Below the pieces are notes generated by a model, which ran no database searches, was not told the origin of the DNA, and saw only the letters and a list, made by a program, of their open reading frames with translations. The position numbers and the translations under genes were made by a program. A stretch of DNA of 64,000 nucleotides from Melitaea cinxia. Lineage: Eukaryota > Arthropoda > Insecta > Lepidoptera > Nymphalidae. Below are positions 46,816 through 58,028 of this stretch, in pieces (the stretch's first letter is position 1; every line of letters starts with the position of its first letter). The stretch covers positions 5,045,177-5,109,176 of the forward strand of contig NC_059398.1 of the NCBI RefSeq assembly GCF_905220565.1, read 5' to 3'.

Positions 46816-46899
46816 GAGCATCTAGTAATTAATAATTAAAACATCTAGAGCCCTTTTTCTTCGTAATCTACATGTCCAAGTTCTTCAAGAGAATGAAAA

Positions 46900-47545
46900 C
46901 AATAAAAGTTAGTTATTAATTGCCCATGTTATGAGTCATCTTGAGTACACAAGTGTCATTTGGAATCCAAGATATGACGTCGATATTAATACAATTGAAC
47001 CAATTCAAAAAAGGATTACGCAATTTGTTGAATTTCGCATTCCTAAATTTGACATATTACGATCGTTGTTTGAAGTTTCACATATCGCCTCTCTTCATAA
47101 GACTCAATTTTTTTTTATATTATTTTCTTTCTCAAAATAGTAAGAGCATTATTTGACTACCCTAATTTCCTGTATTAAATAATAATAAAAATACCGTCAC
47201 GTACATCTCATAACAATATTTACAACCCGTCCTTCTCAGGCACAAACTATCGACAGATTAGTATGCTTATTCGAGCTTGTCGGGCATATGTGGGTAATGT
47301 TATTTATAGATTTATTTCACAGGAGTATCAGTACCATAGAAATGGCAACTTTTAGATCTATGATGAAATGCGTGTACGCTAGTGACCAGTCTCGTTTAGT
47401 TTTATATAGATTATACTTTTTAGAAATATTTAATATTTTTGTGTTCTGTTTAGTTTCAATATGTGGTAGATTGTTATAAGCTTTTTAGTATTCTATCCTG
47501 TATAGTTATAGTAAGCTTTCCAAATAAAAAATAAAGTAAAATAAT
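46900..47545 (+). pseudogene. Decayed Jockey-like LINE, C-terminal reverse-transcriptase remnant
   Basis: From 46931 the frame reads MSHLEYTSVIWNPRYDVDIN then TIEPIQKR. SHLEYxSVIWxPxY is the hallmark of the region downstream of the RT core in Jockey/CR1-type LINEs. The following ~400 bp keeps scattered matches in shifting frames (for example TNYRQISMLIRACRAY near 47240-47290) with several stops. No endonuclease or RT core is present. Confidence 0.6.
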
Positions 47546-48650
47546 TCAAACAATATTTGACACCTTAAAATTTATATCTAATAAATACTTCTTTTAAAAC
47601 CATCATGACACCTTAACCTTTTAAAATTGATGTTAGTCTCTTACGTTGCTACACTTGGGAATAATCGGGCTAACTCATATCGACTATCCTAGTCCATGCA
47701 TCGTTTATATTATAATTGAAGTTTGCAGCTTGAGAACGTTTGGATCCAAGTACTAAACAGCAGTTGATTAATTCTGTAGATGGTAACTCTCTAACTCGAC
47801 AATGTTAGTAAATTGGATTTTGTACTTCAATCAAGATCGCAAATAGTAGACGACGTCACGATACGACTTTGTAAACAGTTCTTGTGTAATTTTCTTTTGT
47901 GTGTTTCATTAAAGATTTTATAGTTTAATCTTTGCGAGTAATATTTAAACAATTCCTCTAATGTACTTATTCAGAGTAGTCGCCTAAATGAAATTGATCA
48001 ATTGATATGCGTGTTATTCAAAATAATGATATATAAATCATTATTTTGTATGATGCGTCTACATTAAATATACAAATGCGTTTATATTATATCATTTATT
48101 TGTTATTATTTATTAATTATATAATATATATTAATAAATTTAGTTGTGATTGTGTTATAGATTGTAAGAATACTTGTTCAATGTTCCATTTTTACCTGAA
48201 ATAAAGAATTATTAGTATTATATTTTATTATTGATGATATTATGAGTATTAACTTAGAAAAAGCTAAAACCTTAACATTTTCTATTAAAAACTTTAAATA
48301 CAATAGGAAATATAAGCCTCTCAAATCTAACCTAACCAAATATTTCAACTAATGAATCGATTAAGTAGTAAAGCAATTGAAAATATATAAAATTATGCAT
48401 TGATATTAAATATCAAGATTGTAATAAGATTGAACTTACAATGTTATTTATATAAAAAGCGTTTTATACAGAATACAGTAATGAAGACTAAGTATTTATT
48501 ATATTCTTTGAAATCAGTATTCCTTTAAAAGCAAATTTTTAGCGCTTGAACGTTTTACGAAATCGAAAACGTGATCATATTTACGAAGAATAAATATAAT
48601 TTATGTACATCAACTTTTAAGACACTCAAGTAAACAAGTAATAGAGACAC
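47546..48650. other. AT-rich DNA, no gene seen
   Basis: Includes a 12-bp hairpin at 48019-48048 (CAAAATAATGAT and its complement). Nothing else. Confidence 0.4.
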
Positions 48651-48662
48651 GACAGTCGAAAC

Positions 48663-48785
48663 ACGACACGGTCAGTCGGAGACGCGGGTTCGAATCCCGC
48701 TGGAGCGGTCAATTTTTGATATGATATTCAAAAATGTTTAGAATTCCTAATGTGAGGGTAACACAAAAATAAAATCGTACATATT
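48663..48785 (+). mobile_element. tRNA-derived SINE, 5'-truncated (first of a direct pair)
   Basis: Starts in the anticodon arm (CGACACGGTCAGTCGGAGAC), with a perfect T arm GCGGGTTCGAATCCCGC. The tail is GTCAATTTTTGATATGATAT, TTAGAATTCCTAATG and GGGTAACACAAAAATAAAAT. It shows the full tail that is inverted in the 22.6-kb composite. Confidence 0.75.
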
Positions 48786-48850
48786 AAAAATAGCATGGTG
48801 TCGTCTCCTGTCATTTTTTCAAATTTCGCTCTAGCGGGTACATCGTTCCA

Positions 48851-48950
48851 TAGCTTAATTGGCTAGAGCGCCGACACGGTCAGTCGGAGACGCGGGTTCG
48901 AATCCCGCTGGTGCGGTCAATTTTTGATATGATATTCAAAGATTTTAAGT
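48851..48950 (+). mobile_element. tRNA-derived SINE with a complete tRNA-like head
   Basis: The head folds as a cloverleaf. Acceptor CGTTCCA / TGGTGCG pairs at 6 of 7 positions including one G-T. D arm TAGCTTAATTGGCTAGAGC; anticodon stem CCGAC/GTCGG with loop ACGGTCA; T arm GCGGG-TTCGAAT-CCCGC. Position 33 is C instead of the usual T, and the SINE tail (TCAATTTTTGATATGATATT) follows directly, so this is a SINE promoter head and not a functional tRNA gene. Confidence 0.75.
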
Positions 48951-49160
48951 AATAGAGAATTAGTAACTAAGAGACCTAACAAAAATTTTACAGTTTCCTA
49001 GAAATTTGAACAATCTTCAAAGAAATATATCAGCTGCAAAAATTATCAATGCTATTTAGATGTATAATCACATATATCCAATGCAGGTATTCAAATAGTT
49101 CTTTAAATTCTGAATTGCCCTTAAAGAGCTCGAGATTAGACGCTAAGCTCTCCAGCATAA

Positions 49161-49836
49161 AGGGCCCCATATACGGTACGATTCGTCTATACGATCGATC
49201 TGATGAAAATCGTGACTATTGATCGCATCAAAAATGTCGCTCCTACATGAAACGACTGGTCGTAACGATCGATCATTTACTTGTTTGAAGCTGAAGGATA
49301 AAGACGTGTTCAAATAATTAAATACGTGCTCCAGAAAATGGAAAATGAACTTCTTTTCCTTACCTATGCGGCGGTAGCGTTGATTCGGATTCAAAAGAAA
49401 AAAAAAGCCTAGAAGAATGTGGTGTGAAGAGTGTGGATAGAGAAATGGTTATTAAAGCGAAATCAGTATTCGCATGTAAATTTCTTAAAGGAATTAAGGT
49501 TCCATCCAGAAGATTGGCACAATTATATGAGAATGACGGAACCCACGTACCTAAAATATAAAGATACAAAAGAACAATACAAACATGAGACAAGCTGTTA
49601 GTAATCACGAGCGTCTGAGCCAGAGTGAAACAAAATCGAATCGTTGATCGTAAAGAGCCATACACTGTCGATTCACCGTTACGATATTCATGATTGCATG
49701 GGTTTTTGTTGCGATTTCCGACATCGTCTTCGATTAAGTCAATCGTTAACGATCTTGACATACACCATCGATTCGTCGTTTCGATCGGTTTGACGCGACG
49801 GATCGTACAGATAAATCTTACCATGTATGGAGCTCT
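49161..49836 (+). mobile_element. PIF/Harbinger transposon, internally deleted
   Basis: Terminal inverted repeats start AGGGCCCCATATACGG (left) and AGAGCTCCATACATGG (right, minus strand) and match over about 38 bp at roughly 70%. The target duplication TAA at 49158-49160 and 49837-49839 is the 3-bp TWA type used by PIF/Harbinger. Inside are GATCGAT-rich subterminal repeats and the N-terminal remnant of the transposase (separate entry). The DDE catalytic part and any MADF/Myb-like second protein are deleted. It therefore sits between a full element and a MITE. Confidence 0.88.
49338..49600 (+). pseudogene. Harbinger transposase N-terminal fragment
   Basis: One frame from ATG 49338 reads MENELLFLTYAAVALI, passes two stops (TAG after KKKKA, TGA after KNVV), then continues WIEKWLLKRNQYSHVNFLKE, LRFHPEDWHNYMRM and TEPTYLKYK before a stop near 49600. 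W-(L/I)-L-(K/R)-R, YSHxNxLKELR and E-D-xxNYMRM are typical of the N-terminus of HARBI1-like nucleases. The catalytic DDE domain is missing. A 173-codon open frame on the minus strand over the same DNA is an antisense shadow. Confidence 0.8.
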
Positions 49837-49839
49837 TAA

Positions 49840-52489
49840 GACTAGACGCTTTTTCAATACTTGCAAAATATACAAGTACATCCCATAAATCCTTACATGA
49901 AATTCGGAATATCCCTATAGTTTACCATTATTGGTTTATTATTCAACACCGCAGTTGTACTAAAGTTTAATTTGTAATCAAAACGATTAAAACCACTTGG
50001 CAATATTTACTAATTACTAAGTTAGCTTTAACTAACTGTATGTTATTATAAGGATCAACATATTTTAGTATGTTTGATTAATGTTATATTCATGTTAATT
50101 CTAACTTCAAGCTGTTTATGTTTTTATTACTTACGAACGTATTTTTTTATTAGAATTGACTCGTTACAATAACGGTACTGTTTTTTAGAGCCCTGACCTA
50201 TGTTAGGGCTCTTTAATCTCATTATACAGTCGGTCGATGTGTGTAAGACATTACTAAATCAGGAATCTTTTATTACGAAACAAATAAAAGGGACTTCGAC
50301 TTAGTTTGTTATATATTACACCGTGATCAATTATTTCTGATAACGCTATTAATTTTAAATATTTCTATTATAATACTCGTATCATTTTTTTAACTATATT
50401 TATATATATTATTACTAAGCTACTATAATTAAATAAAAAACTAACCGATTATTTTATTAATGAATTCCTTAATATATTTAAGCATATTAACAATATACAT
50501 ATTTTAAGATAGATAGAAAACACATAGTGCAAAACAAAACCGTTAATTTTTATAAAAAGAAATTATTAAAAATACAAAAAGAGAATATAAATTAAAAAAT
50601 ATGTTATTTAAGTAAATGAATACTAAGTTTTTTTAAACATATTAAAAGGATCATCGAATATGTCAATGCCAAATCTTTTGCAATTCTTTTCAATAATTTA
50701 AACAGCTTAACTATGGTTGCCTGATTACCCCTATGAGTTTTAATTGTAGAATATGAGAGATGTTATGAATTTTCTTTCTTCGATACCTACGTGGGACTGC
50801 ATGTGAAAATAAACAATATAAAAATAGATTTATTTTACCTACAAAATTCATCAGAATACGTCGTGTTGCATAGTGCTAATATATTCGTACATCTAAATAA
50901 TAATAAGAGATATTTCGAATTTCAAATTGAATATTATGTCAACGAAATATGAATAAATGAAGCGCAACTCGAATAAATGTAATCGAATTTACGGGATCCA
51001 TATGGAATGTATGAATAATTTCGTTGGTTACAGTAATATCGCTGACATTGTTCAAAACAAAATCTAATTCACCGTGCCTTTGATTACGCTCATATAGACC
51101 GAAAACAAAATAATTACTTTTAAAAGCCATAGAAAATTAAATTTACTATCGCTTTTAGCAATGCTAATTGGAAACACACATTCTGTAACAGTTTTATATT
51201 TTTGACGATATTCATGGATAGTGATCACTAACAATATTATAATAAATATATATATATATATTATATTGATTTTGAAATAAGTAATATAAACATGGAATCA
51301 AGGTACTTAAAGCCATTACGCCATCAGAATACAGGTTATAAAAATAAAGTTACTATTTGGATTTAAAAATAAGTTTATTTCTTAATATTTTACATTTAGT
51401 ATTTAACGTATAGGGACAAAAATCATAAATTTCGATTACAAGTAATATTTATAGGATACAGAATAGTCATAAACAATTTTTGACGTTACAAGGCTACATG
51501 AATGTTACGGCATCCAATTCATTTCGCTAAGGGGCTTGGGGAATACGCGTTCGATAGCATAACATCGATAATGATTCGCGTGTCAACATCCGAAATTGTT
51601 TGCGTTAATTTTCGTTTCAGTATTGAATGAACTACTCGTACGTATGTGATTTTCCATATTAACAATCATTTTGGTACTAATTTCGTATTATACGAATATT
51701 ATGCATACAATTTTTAATTTTAACAAATGCATGTGAATAAATATTTTTTTTTAAATTCGGTAAACAAATTACTTTTTTAAAATTACTGTGACGTAAGTGA
51801 GTTGATAAGTGGAAGTCGGTCTTCTATTGAAAGCATTTTTACTAGATTAGTAGTTTAAAAAGACGTGTCATGTTAGGCTCGAGATAAAATTGTCGGCAAA
51901 CACCTGCTATGTGTCTTATCTTTTTTCTTTAAGTTATTACAATAGACTGGTGCATAGGCCGTTAAAGTCTTAATGGACATTTAGGTTCCCTTGACAATAT
52001 GTGCGTATAAAAGCTTAAAAATATAGTATTAATTACGACATAAGTAGCATATGTTGATCAGTTTTAGAAAATAAACATTTATGGGTTATAGAGTCCAATA
52101 GCAAATGAAACAAAACCTGAATTTGGGGCATTACTCAGAATTGTTAAATGTTATGTACAAATGAAGCAGCGTTGAAAACTCGATGCTTTGACAGAAGATA
52201 AAATTTTACAGTGACATAAATTTCCAGTATGGCCTTTGTGCTGACTGCGAGAATTTAAATTGCAAAAAGAAAAATTACAACAGTAGGAACAGCCTATGTT
52301 GCATTAAGTTTTAGAAGTAAACGCAGGAATGGTGTATGGTTTTACGGGACAAAATCAAAAATTAAAAAAAAAAAATCAAAACTAAAAAAAGGTTTTCTAT
52401 ATTTTAGCAAAATTTCAATGCATAGTTTATTTACTGCATCAAGATGTAGCATACGGTTACTCATACATAGTACGGCTAATACCTGAAAG
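49840..52489. other. AT-rich DNA, no gene seen
   Basis: About 2.6 kb without a recognised repeat or gene. The minus-strand frame at 50939-51130 has no motif. A short patch at 51490-51620 is less AT-rich. Confidence 0.35.
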
Positions 52490-52570
52490 CCCATTTAAGG
52501 ACAAGGATTAAAGCTTAATCCTTCATGTTGCAACACTGGGCACTAATGAACATATTTCTCGGAGGTTTAT
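52490..52570 (-). mobile_element. Diverged SINE-body fragment
   Basis: GGACAAGGATTAAAGCTTAA followed by TCCTTCATGTTGCAACACTG, GGCACTAATGAACATATTTC resembles the minus-strand SINE body segment at 4105-4170. Confidence 0.45.
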
Positions 52571-52618
52571 GTAGGTAAGTATTTTTTAACTTGCCAGTAT
52601 ACATAAGATATAGTTTTT

Positions 52619-53512
52619 AACCGACTCCCAAAAAAGGAGGAGGTTGTCCTCCCACGACCATGATTGCTGTAAATATCCTGTCGGGCATCTAAAAAACTTA
52701 ATAAACCGCGATAAAACCCGAAATAGTTGTTTCATTATAATGAGGAAATTTGCTTAAACATTAGAAAACAATAAAGGTGGAGATTTTCAATTACACTGTA
52801 TTTTTTACATCAAAACTTTTGAGTTGGTGGACCGATTTTGATATTTTTTTTAATCGAAAGGTGGTGCGTGTCTTGTGGTTCCTTTTAAATTAAATTTTTA
52901 TTGAGATCTAACAAATACTTTTCGAGTTATATCTAATAATGCGTATTTACTTAACTATTTTTTCGTCAATCTACGTTGTATTATCCCGCATATATCCGCC
53001 CCCGTTGTATATCCTTTTCATTGGATATACCGATTTCGATGATTCTTATTTTAATCTAAAGTTGATGCTTGTGTTGTATCCCATTTAAATAGGATCAAGA
53101 TCTGATGACTACTTTTGAGTAATCTTTGATAACGCGTATTTACTTCAGTATTTTTAACCGACTTCAAAAAGAAGGAGGTTATTTAATTCGACCGTATATA
53201 TATATACGGAACATACATATACATATATATATGTATATGTATGTTCGGGGATAACTTTGTCGTTTATGAAAAGATTTTTATAATTCTTTTGTTTGTTGGA
53301 ATAGAGATATCCCATGATAAGGAAACCAGGATCTGATGATGGGATTCCAGAGAAATCGAGGGGATCCCTCGAAAATCGTAGTGACGACTAGTCCGTTTGT
53401 TGAAGTCGGTTTTTTTCGTTTGCTAGCCAACACAATTATGTCGTCTATTTACGTTGTATTACTTGTAAATGTAATTAACGTCAGTTTTTTTCCTTTTCGA
53501 GCAAACGCAATT
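52619..53512 (+). mobile_element. Helentron-like element, copy 7 (host of copy 8)
   Basis: Starts AACCGACTCCCAAAAAAGGA and contains the internal module ACCGATTTTGAT...GCGTATTTACTT twice (about 52830-52960 and 53030-53145). It is interrupted at about 53155 by copy 8 and resumes at 53441 with TCGTCTATTTACGTTGTATT, ending with a decayed inverse (TTAACGTCAGTT) and CGAGCAAACGCAATTG. Confidence 0.8.
53156..53440 (+). mobile_element. Helentron-like element, copy 8 (nested in copy 7)
   Basis: Short form. AACCGACTTCAAAAAGAAGG at the start, an AT palindrome run (53193-53240), GTTCGGGGATAACTTTGTCG, and at the end TTGAAGTCGGTT with hairpin TTTGC-TA-GCCAA and CACAATTAT. Removing it joins the flanks into the family's ordinary internal sequence, within a T run. 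Confidence 0.88.
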
Positions 53513-53859
53513 GTAAAAAAATTGAACATTTGAAAACTTAGCTCAGCTCAGCTATACTAGTCCGAAATTAACATGTAATGGAATGTTGTATTACATTTTA
53601 AGTAACTTATATTCTTAATACAAATTGTGATTGTAGCTTAATGTTATTTATCTGAGTAATTTAATTTTATATTGAATATTTCCTGAATACTGAAGTTAAA
53701 TTATTACCCCTGACTATGATAGGTATTTAATTATATAATAGCCAAATTAAATTGAAGTATCTGATCGTTAAAAATTTAAGTAATCGATACCGCCAAGTTT
53801 GTAACATTTTCTCTATATTTATTATTGAAAGATAATGAACGTAAAACGTTTATAATTAC
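53513..53859. other. AT-rich DNA, no gene seen
   Basis: Nothing recognised. Confidence 0.4.
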
Positions 53860-54123
53860 TCTATACAAATAAATAAAATTAGAGTGTCTGTTTGTAATAT
53901 TAAAACATGTTACATAGACTTAATTAACATTTTTTACAATTTTTGTCTGTTTGTTCCGGTTAATCTCTGAATTTTGACGAGACTTTCACTGGCAGATAGC
54001 TGATGTAATAAGAAGTAACTTAGGCTATTTTTATTTTACAAATTTATTTATTTTATAACTTTGCGAACTGAACAATAACTATTTTGTTAAATTTCACGCG
54101 GACAAAGTTGCGGCTACAGCTAG
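53860..54123 (+). mobile_element. Helitron family B, internally deleted copy
   Basis: 5' TCTATACAAATAAATAAAAT then TAGAGTGTCTGTTTG. 3' CACGCGGACAAAGTTGCGGC and TACAGCTAG (ends 54123), followed by T. The base before TC is C and not A, so the 5' target rule is not kept here. Length 264 bp against 358 bp for the 55.2-kb copy. Confidence 0.8.
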
Positions 54124-54157
54124 TTACAATAAAAGTGTTCAAAAAGTTCTGTGTTGT

Positions 54158-55082
54158 GACGCCCAATGGTCGAAATTCGACCAAAATTTAACCACAGACG
54201 AACAATAAACAAAAGAGTGTCAAATGCATGGCACATGGTGTGTAATGTTTTTTTTATTGATTTAATGTATTTGTTTTTGCATAATTAAAAAAATGTATTA
54301 GCATCTGCAATCTTTTTTAAGTGCAAAGTTTTTTTTTTACGTATTAATAACGAAATAAATGTAAATTACACTATGAAATAGTTAATTAATTAAATATTCG
54401 TATTTAATTCATTAAAATTTTATAAAACTAAAAATCATGGTAAAAAATCTTATTTCGAACGAGGGTAACTAATGTGGGTAAAACTGGGAGTATCGTATTC
54501 TTTAACTACCCGATACATATCTAATTACGAGTGATTCGATGAAACATCTTTAAGATACAGAGTCAACATTTTTACACGAAAAAATTTTACAAGTTAAATT
54601 AATAGGAATTAACAAGAGTTTTAATTCAATTATAACTCTCATACTTTACTTAATAAAGAAAACTTATTTGGAATATTAAAGTGTGACCGTCCCATTTCAA
54701 CGGGAAAATTGAGCCAATCTTATTAATACAAATTACCTTACTTTAAATTTATAATTTCTAATCAGTTAAATTACACTATAAATTTTTAACGAGTCAAATG
54801 TTTTGTCTTAGTGAAGTTGAATATAAAATATGTCTTAAACTATAAAGAGCGAAGCAATATAAATAAATCTTTTCAAACTATGATATAGGAACGAATCTTA
54901 ACTTTATAATATGTTGGTTGACGTTTGTAGTTCTTGCTATATATATACTTTTTTTATTATGCAAAAAATACATTAAATCAATAAAAAAATCATTATACAC
55001 TACTGTAACATGTATTTAACACTTTTGTTTATTTTTAAAGTGTGTGGTTAAATAATGGTCGAATATCGACCACTGGTCGTCT
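54158..55082. mobile_element. Inverted-repeat element with ~135-bp arms
   Basis: The left arm (54158-54295: GACGCCCAATGGTCGAAATT, CGACCAAAATTTAACCACAG, AATAAACAAAAGAGTGT, TTATTGATTTAATGTATTTG) is inverted at 54955-55082 with roughly 80% identity. The arm tips contain a near-perfect palindrome TGGTCGAA-A-TTCGACCA. The ~660-bp centre is AT-rich without an ORF. Target duplications are unclear. Confidence 0.7.
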
Positions 55083-55190
55083 CCTAGTTTTATTAATTTT
55101 GTATTGTAGATTAAAAATATCACACTGTTTCGAGTAGTTTTTTTTTGTATTTTTGTACTTTTTTTTATTAATTAATTTAATCGTATTGTA

Positions 55191-55548
55191 TCTATAGAAA
55201 TAAATAAAATTGGAGTGTCTGTTTGTAATATTCAAATAACCGCTTTTCACTAAATGTATATGGATGTATTACATATACATATATGTATACATCATATTTA
55301 TGTACATATATATGTAATACATCCATATACATTTTTTTACAATTTTGTCTGTCTGTCTGTCTGTTTGTTCCGGCTAATCTCTGAAATGGCTGGACCGATT
55401 TTGACGGGATTTTCACTGGCAGATAGCGAATGTACTAAGTAGTAGCTTAGACTACTTTCATTTTAGAAATTTATTTATTTTATAACTCTAAACCGAACAA
55501 TAACTTTTTTGTTAAGTTCCACGCGGACGAAGTTGCGGGCACAGCTTG
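55191..55548 (+). mobile_element. Helitron family B, most complete copy
   Basis: A at 55190, then TCTATAGAAATAAATAAAAT and TGGAGTGTCTGTTTG. A 26-bp inverted repeat follows (55252-55277 with 55309-55334, starting AAATGTATATGGATG). Then (TGTC)n, GGCTGGACCGATTTTGACGG, TTTTCACTGGCAGATAGCG, and the 3' hairpin CGCGG-ACGAAG-TTGCG with GGCACAGCTTG (CTAG mutated to CTTG), then T. Frames on both strands here are repeat-derived. Confidence 0.85.
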
Positions 55549-55655
55549 TATATAAATAAATACATATATCACACACACCTAGATTCAATGTGGAAATTGA
55601 ACCCACAAGCCCCGGAGTAGAAAGCAGGGTTACTGCGCCAACGAGCTAGTCAAAT
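55549..55655 (-). mobile_element. tRNA-headed SINE (TAGCTCGTTGGCGCAG type)
   Basis: Minus-strand head: CTAGCTCGTTGGCGCAGTAA (A box), CTGCTTTCTACTCCGGGG, TTGTGGGTTCAATTTCCAC (B box), then CTAGGTGTGTGTGATATATG and a TATTTATTTATA tail that abuts the Helitron end at 55548. Related to the copy at 58.58 kb. Confidence 0.75.
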
Positions 55656-56689
55656 TATGTTGTTTAAATAATATTACTCACAATAATTTATCTGCTTTTA
55701 AATATATGCAAACGATAAATAACTGTGTAATAATATCACTGCATTCTGCGTTATTCGTATTAATAAAGATTTCATGCTAGTACAATGTTTATGATAAAGT
55801 AAGCTGAAGTAAATGTCTGAGTTTTATAGTTAGCTCTGTAAACTTGATCTCAGAAGCTAATTGAATTAAAGTTGTTATACCGCGAACAATATTAATGTTT
55901 ATTTGTGGTGCTGAGAAAAAATGTTTACTGCTATGGGCTCGTGGCAATTACTACAAAATTGACAATTTTTAGTAAAATTGTATCAGCAGTATCTTAATCT
56001 CTTCTTTCTATTTTCGTTTACGATGATTCATATTATGCAAATTCTAATCACTTATTAACCAAATAAAATTTTAGAAGCTTAAAAATATTATAACCCAGCT
56101 ATGATGCAAGTACGGTAATGTATTGCTAATTCGATATCAACTCAATTGTTTCCTTATGAAGCTACACAGAGTTCTATGCATTGTTTCTCGTGTATACGTT
56201 ATTTGACGACACTTCCTCAGTGTGTGTTAAAAAATCAATACCATAAAATTTACTTCATTTACCTACTGGCTTAAACCTTTATTTCATTTTTGTTTTAATT
56301 ACTTTAAAAATGTTTAAGTTAAACATTACATGTTCAACGGTTCGCACTAATCCTGGAGTACGAGTCTGCACCTTATGATATGTAAATCCTTTGTATGTAT
56401 GTAAGGACTTAATTTGGTCATTTTCACAACAAAATCTCGTTAGACTGGTATTATTCCTTAGTATAATGACTGTACGTGTAACTCTATAACATTTGAATTA
56501 CAAAATATGACAATTATTTATTCTATCTTAATTAAGTGCAGAAAGTAAATAATAAAATGGAAATGAATTTATTGTATGTTATCATGTTCTTATACTCATA
56601 GTCTATTGTTTTTTTTTCCTTATTATTGTTCAAATTGTTTTACCGTCGTTACTTTCCGGGTGACCTGAAAGAACTGTTTTCAATCGATG
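55656..56689. other. AT-rich DNA, no gene seen
   Basis: Nothing recognised. Confidence 0.4.
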
Positions 56690-56900
56690 AATTTACTTTT
56701 TTTTTACTTGTATTATATTTACTGTGTCATTTTTTTATTATTTAGATTGTCGTTACTATGTTTTCATTATCTGTGTTTAATTTTTAGATTCTTTAATTTA
56801 CTTTTTTTTACTTGTATTATATTTACTGTGTCATTTTTTTATTATTTAGATTGTCGTTAATATGTTTTCATTATCTGTGTTTAATTTTTAGATTCTTTAA
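56690..56900. repeat. Tandem duplication, 2 x 105 bp
   Basis: AATTTACTTTTTTTTACTTG... through TTTAATTTTTAGATTCTTTA is repeated once, with nearly identical copies (GTTACTATG / GTTAATATG). Pyrimidine-rich and non-coding. Confidence 0.9.
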
Positions 56901-57870
56901 GTATAAAATTGATACCAGATATATAGAAGACAGGTAAACATAAACTGTATCAAAGAAATGTAATATTCTTTCGCATTAAAAAAAAAAAAACAAACAAATG
57001 AACATCCAGGTTTAAGTTTTTTTATACAGATTTGATATATCCAAAAATTTGCGGAAAACACAATAATAAATCCGGGGCAGGATAAAAATCGATAGACCTT
57101 GTAATCGTTTATTTCCCTCATCTGAAATCGGCGTCCGGTTACAAACTTTCAGACAGGGGTGGGAGGTCAATACAGCAAAAACCGCGCTTGAGGTAATAAC
57201 TGTTTAAATGGATTTTCACTAAACATGCAAATAATTTTGTATTAAATATTAAAATTCAGTCAATCTAAATTACTACTTAATATATTTTTTAATAGAGTTT
57301 CATTGTTATAGAATTTTCAATCCGAAATCTAATTCAACTCAACATTTGTCATATCCCAAATAGTTATTTTATAGAAAAAAAAATTGCATAAAATATGAAA
57401 CATGGCCGAAAATACAAACAATAAAAATAAAAATTTAATTTTTTAAATAATGATGTAGTATTGCTATCATTAAACTTTCACAGACATTATTAATGGACCC
57501 ACTACATTATATTTAAGAATATTTTGAGGACAATTTTTCTACAAAATTTACAAATGTAAGTCTGAATGTACGTGTGCAACACACAGTTTCATCTCTAGAG
57601 ACAGTTTTATTTTTATCATCAAAAGGAAATACAAAGTACGTGGTGTGAATATTCAACAGTTTCCCGGGAACGCGAAGTGAAATTGACGTGAGACTAATTA
57701 AAACTTTAGTGGTTACGTGAATATAATAAATGATGCTGTGATATAAAATAAAACTTATAAATTAGCGTAGTTTAAAACCATTTAAAGGTTATTTTATTTT
57801 AATTTTATAATAGAACCGTTTAACAAGAAGTTAAGACTAGACTTAGGTAATAAATATCTTTATTTTGTAC
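56901..57870. other. AT-rich DNA, no gene seen
   Basis: The minus-strand frame at 56897-57121 is unrecognised. Confidence 0.35.
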
Positions 57871-57881
57871 TCTTTATGTTT

Positions 57882-58017
57882 ATCATCATCATAATCACTT
57901 CAGCCTATCACAGTCCACTGCTGGACATAGACTTTCCCAAAAACGACATGCCAAAAACGACGTGAACTCACGTGTTTTGTCCATAGCCATCATGCTTAGC
58001 AGGCGGGTTGGTGACGG
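57882..58017 (-). mobile_element. RTE-tailed non-autonomous retroelement, 5'-truncated, with target duplication
   Basis: The 3' tail is (TCATCA)n at the left, then CACTTCAGCCTATCACAGTC, CACTGCTGGACATAG, GACGTGAACTCACGTG and GCAGGCGGGTTGGTGACGG, where it stops. An exact 11-bp repeat TCTTTATGTTT flanks it at 57871-57881 and 58018-58028, so truncation occurred at integration and not later. Confidence 0.88.
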
Positions 58018-58028
58018 TCTTTATGTTT

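Noticed and set aside
48851..48925. A possible genuine tRNA gene with a foldable cloverleaf.
   Set aside because: Position 33 is not T, the acceptor has a mismatch, and it continues into the SINE tail that also follows a truncated copy at 48.7 kb.
49360..49881. A 173-codon open frame on the minus strand, the longest in the window.
   Set aside because: It lies antisense to the Harbinger transposase remnant and crosses the element's right end. Its residues show no protein family, while the plus strand reads as a recognisable transposase.
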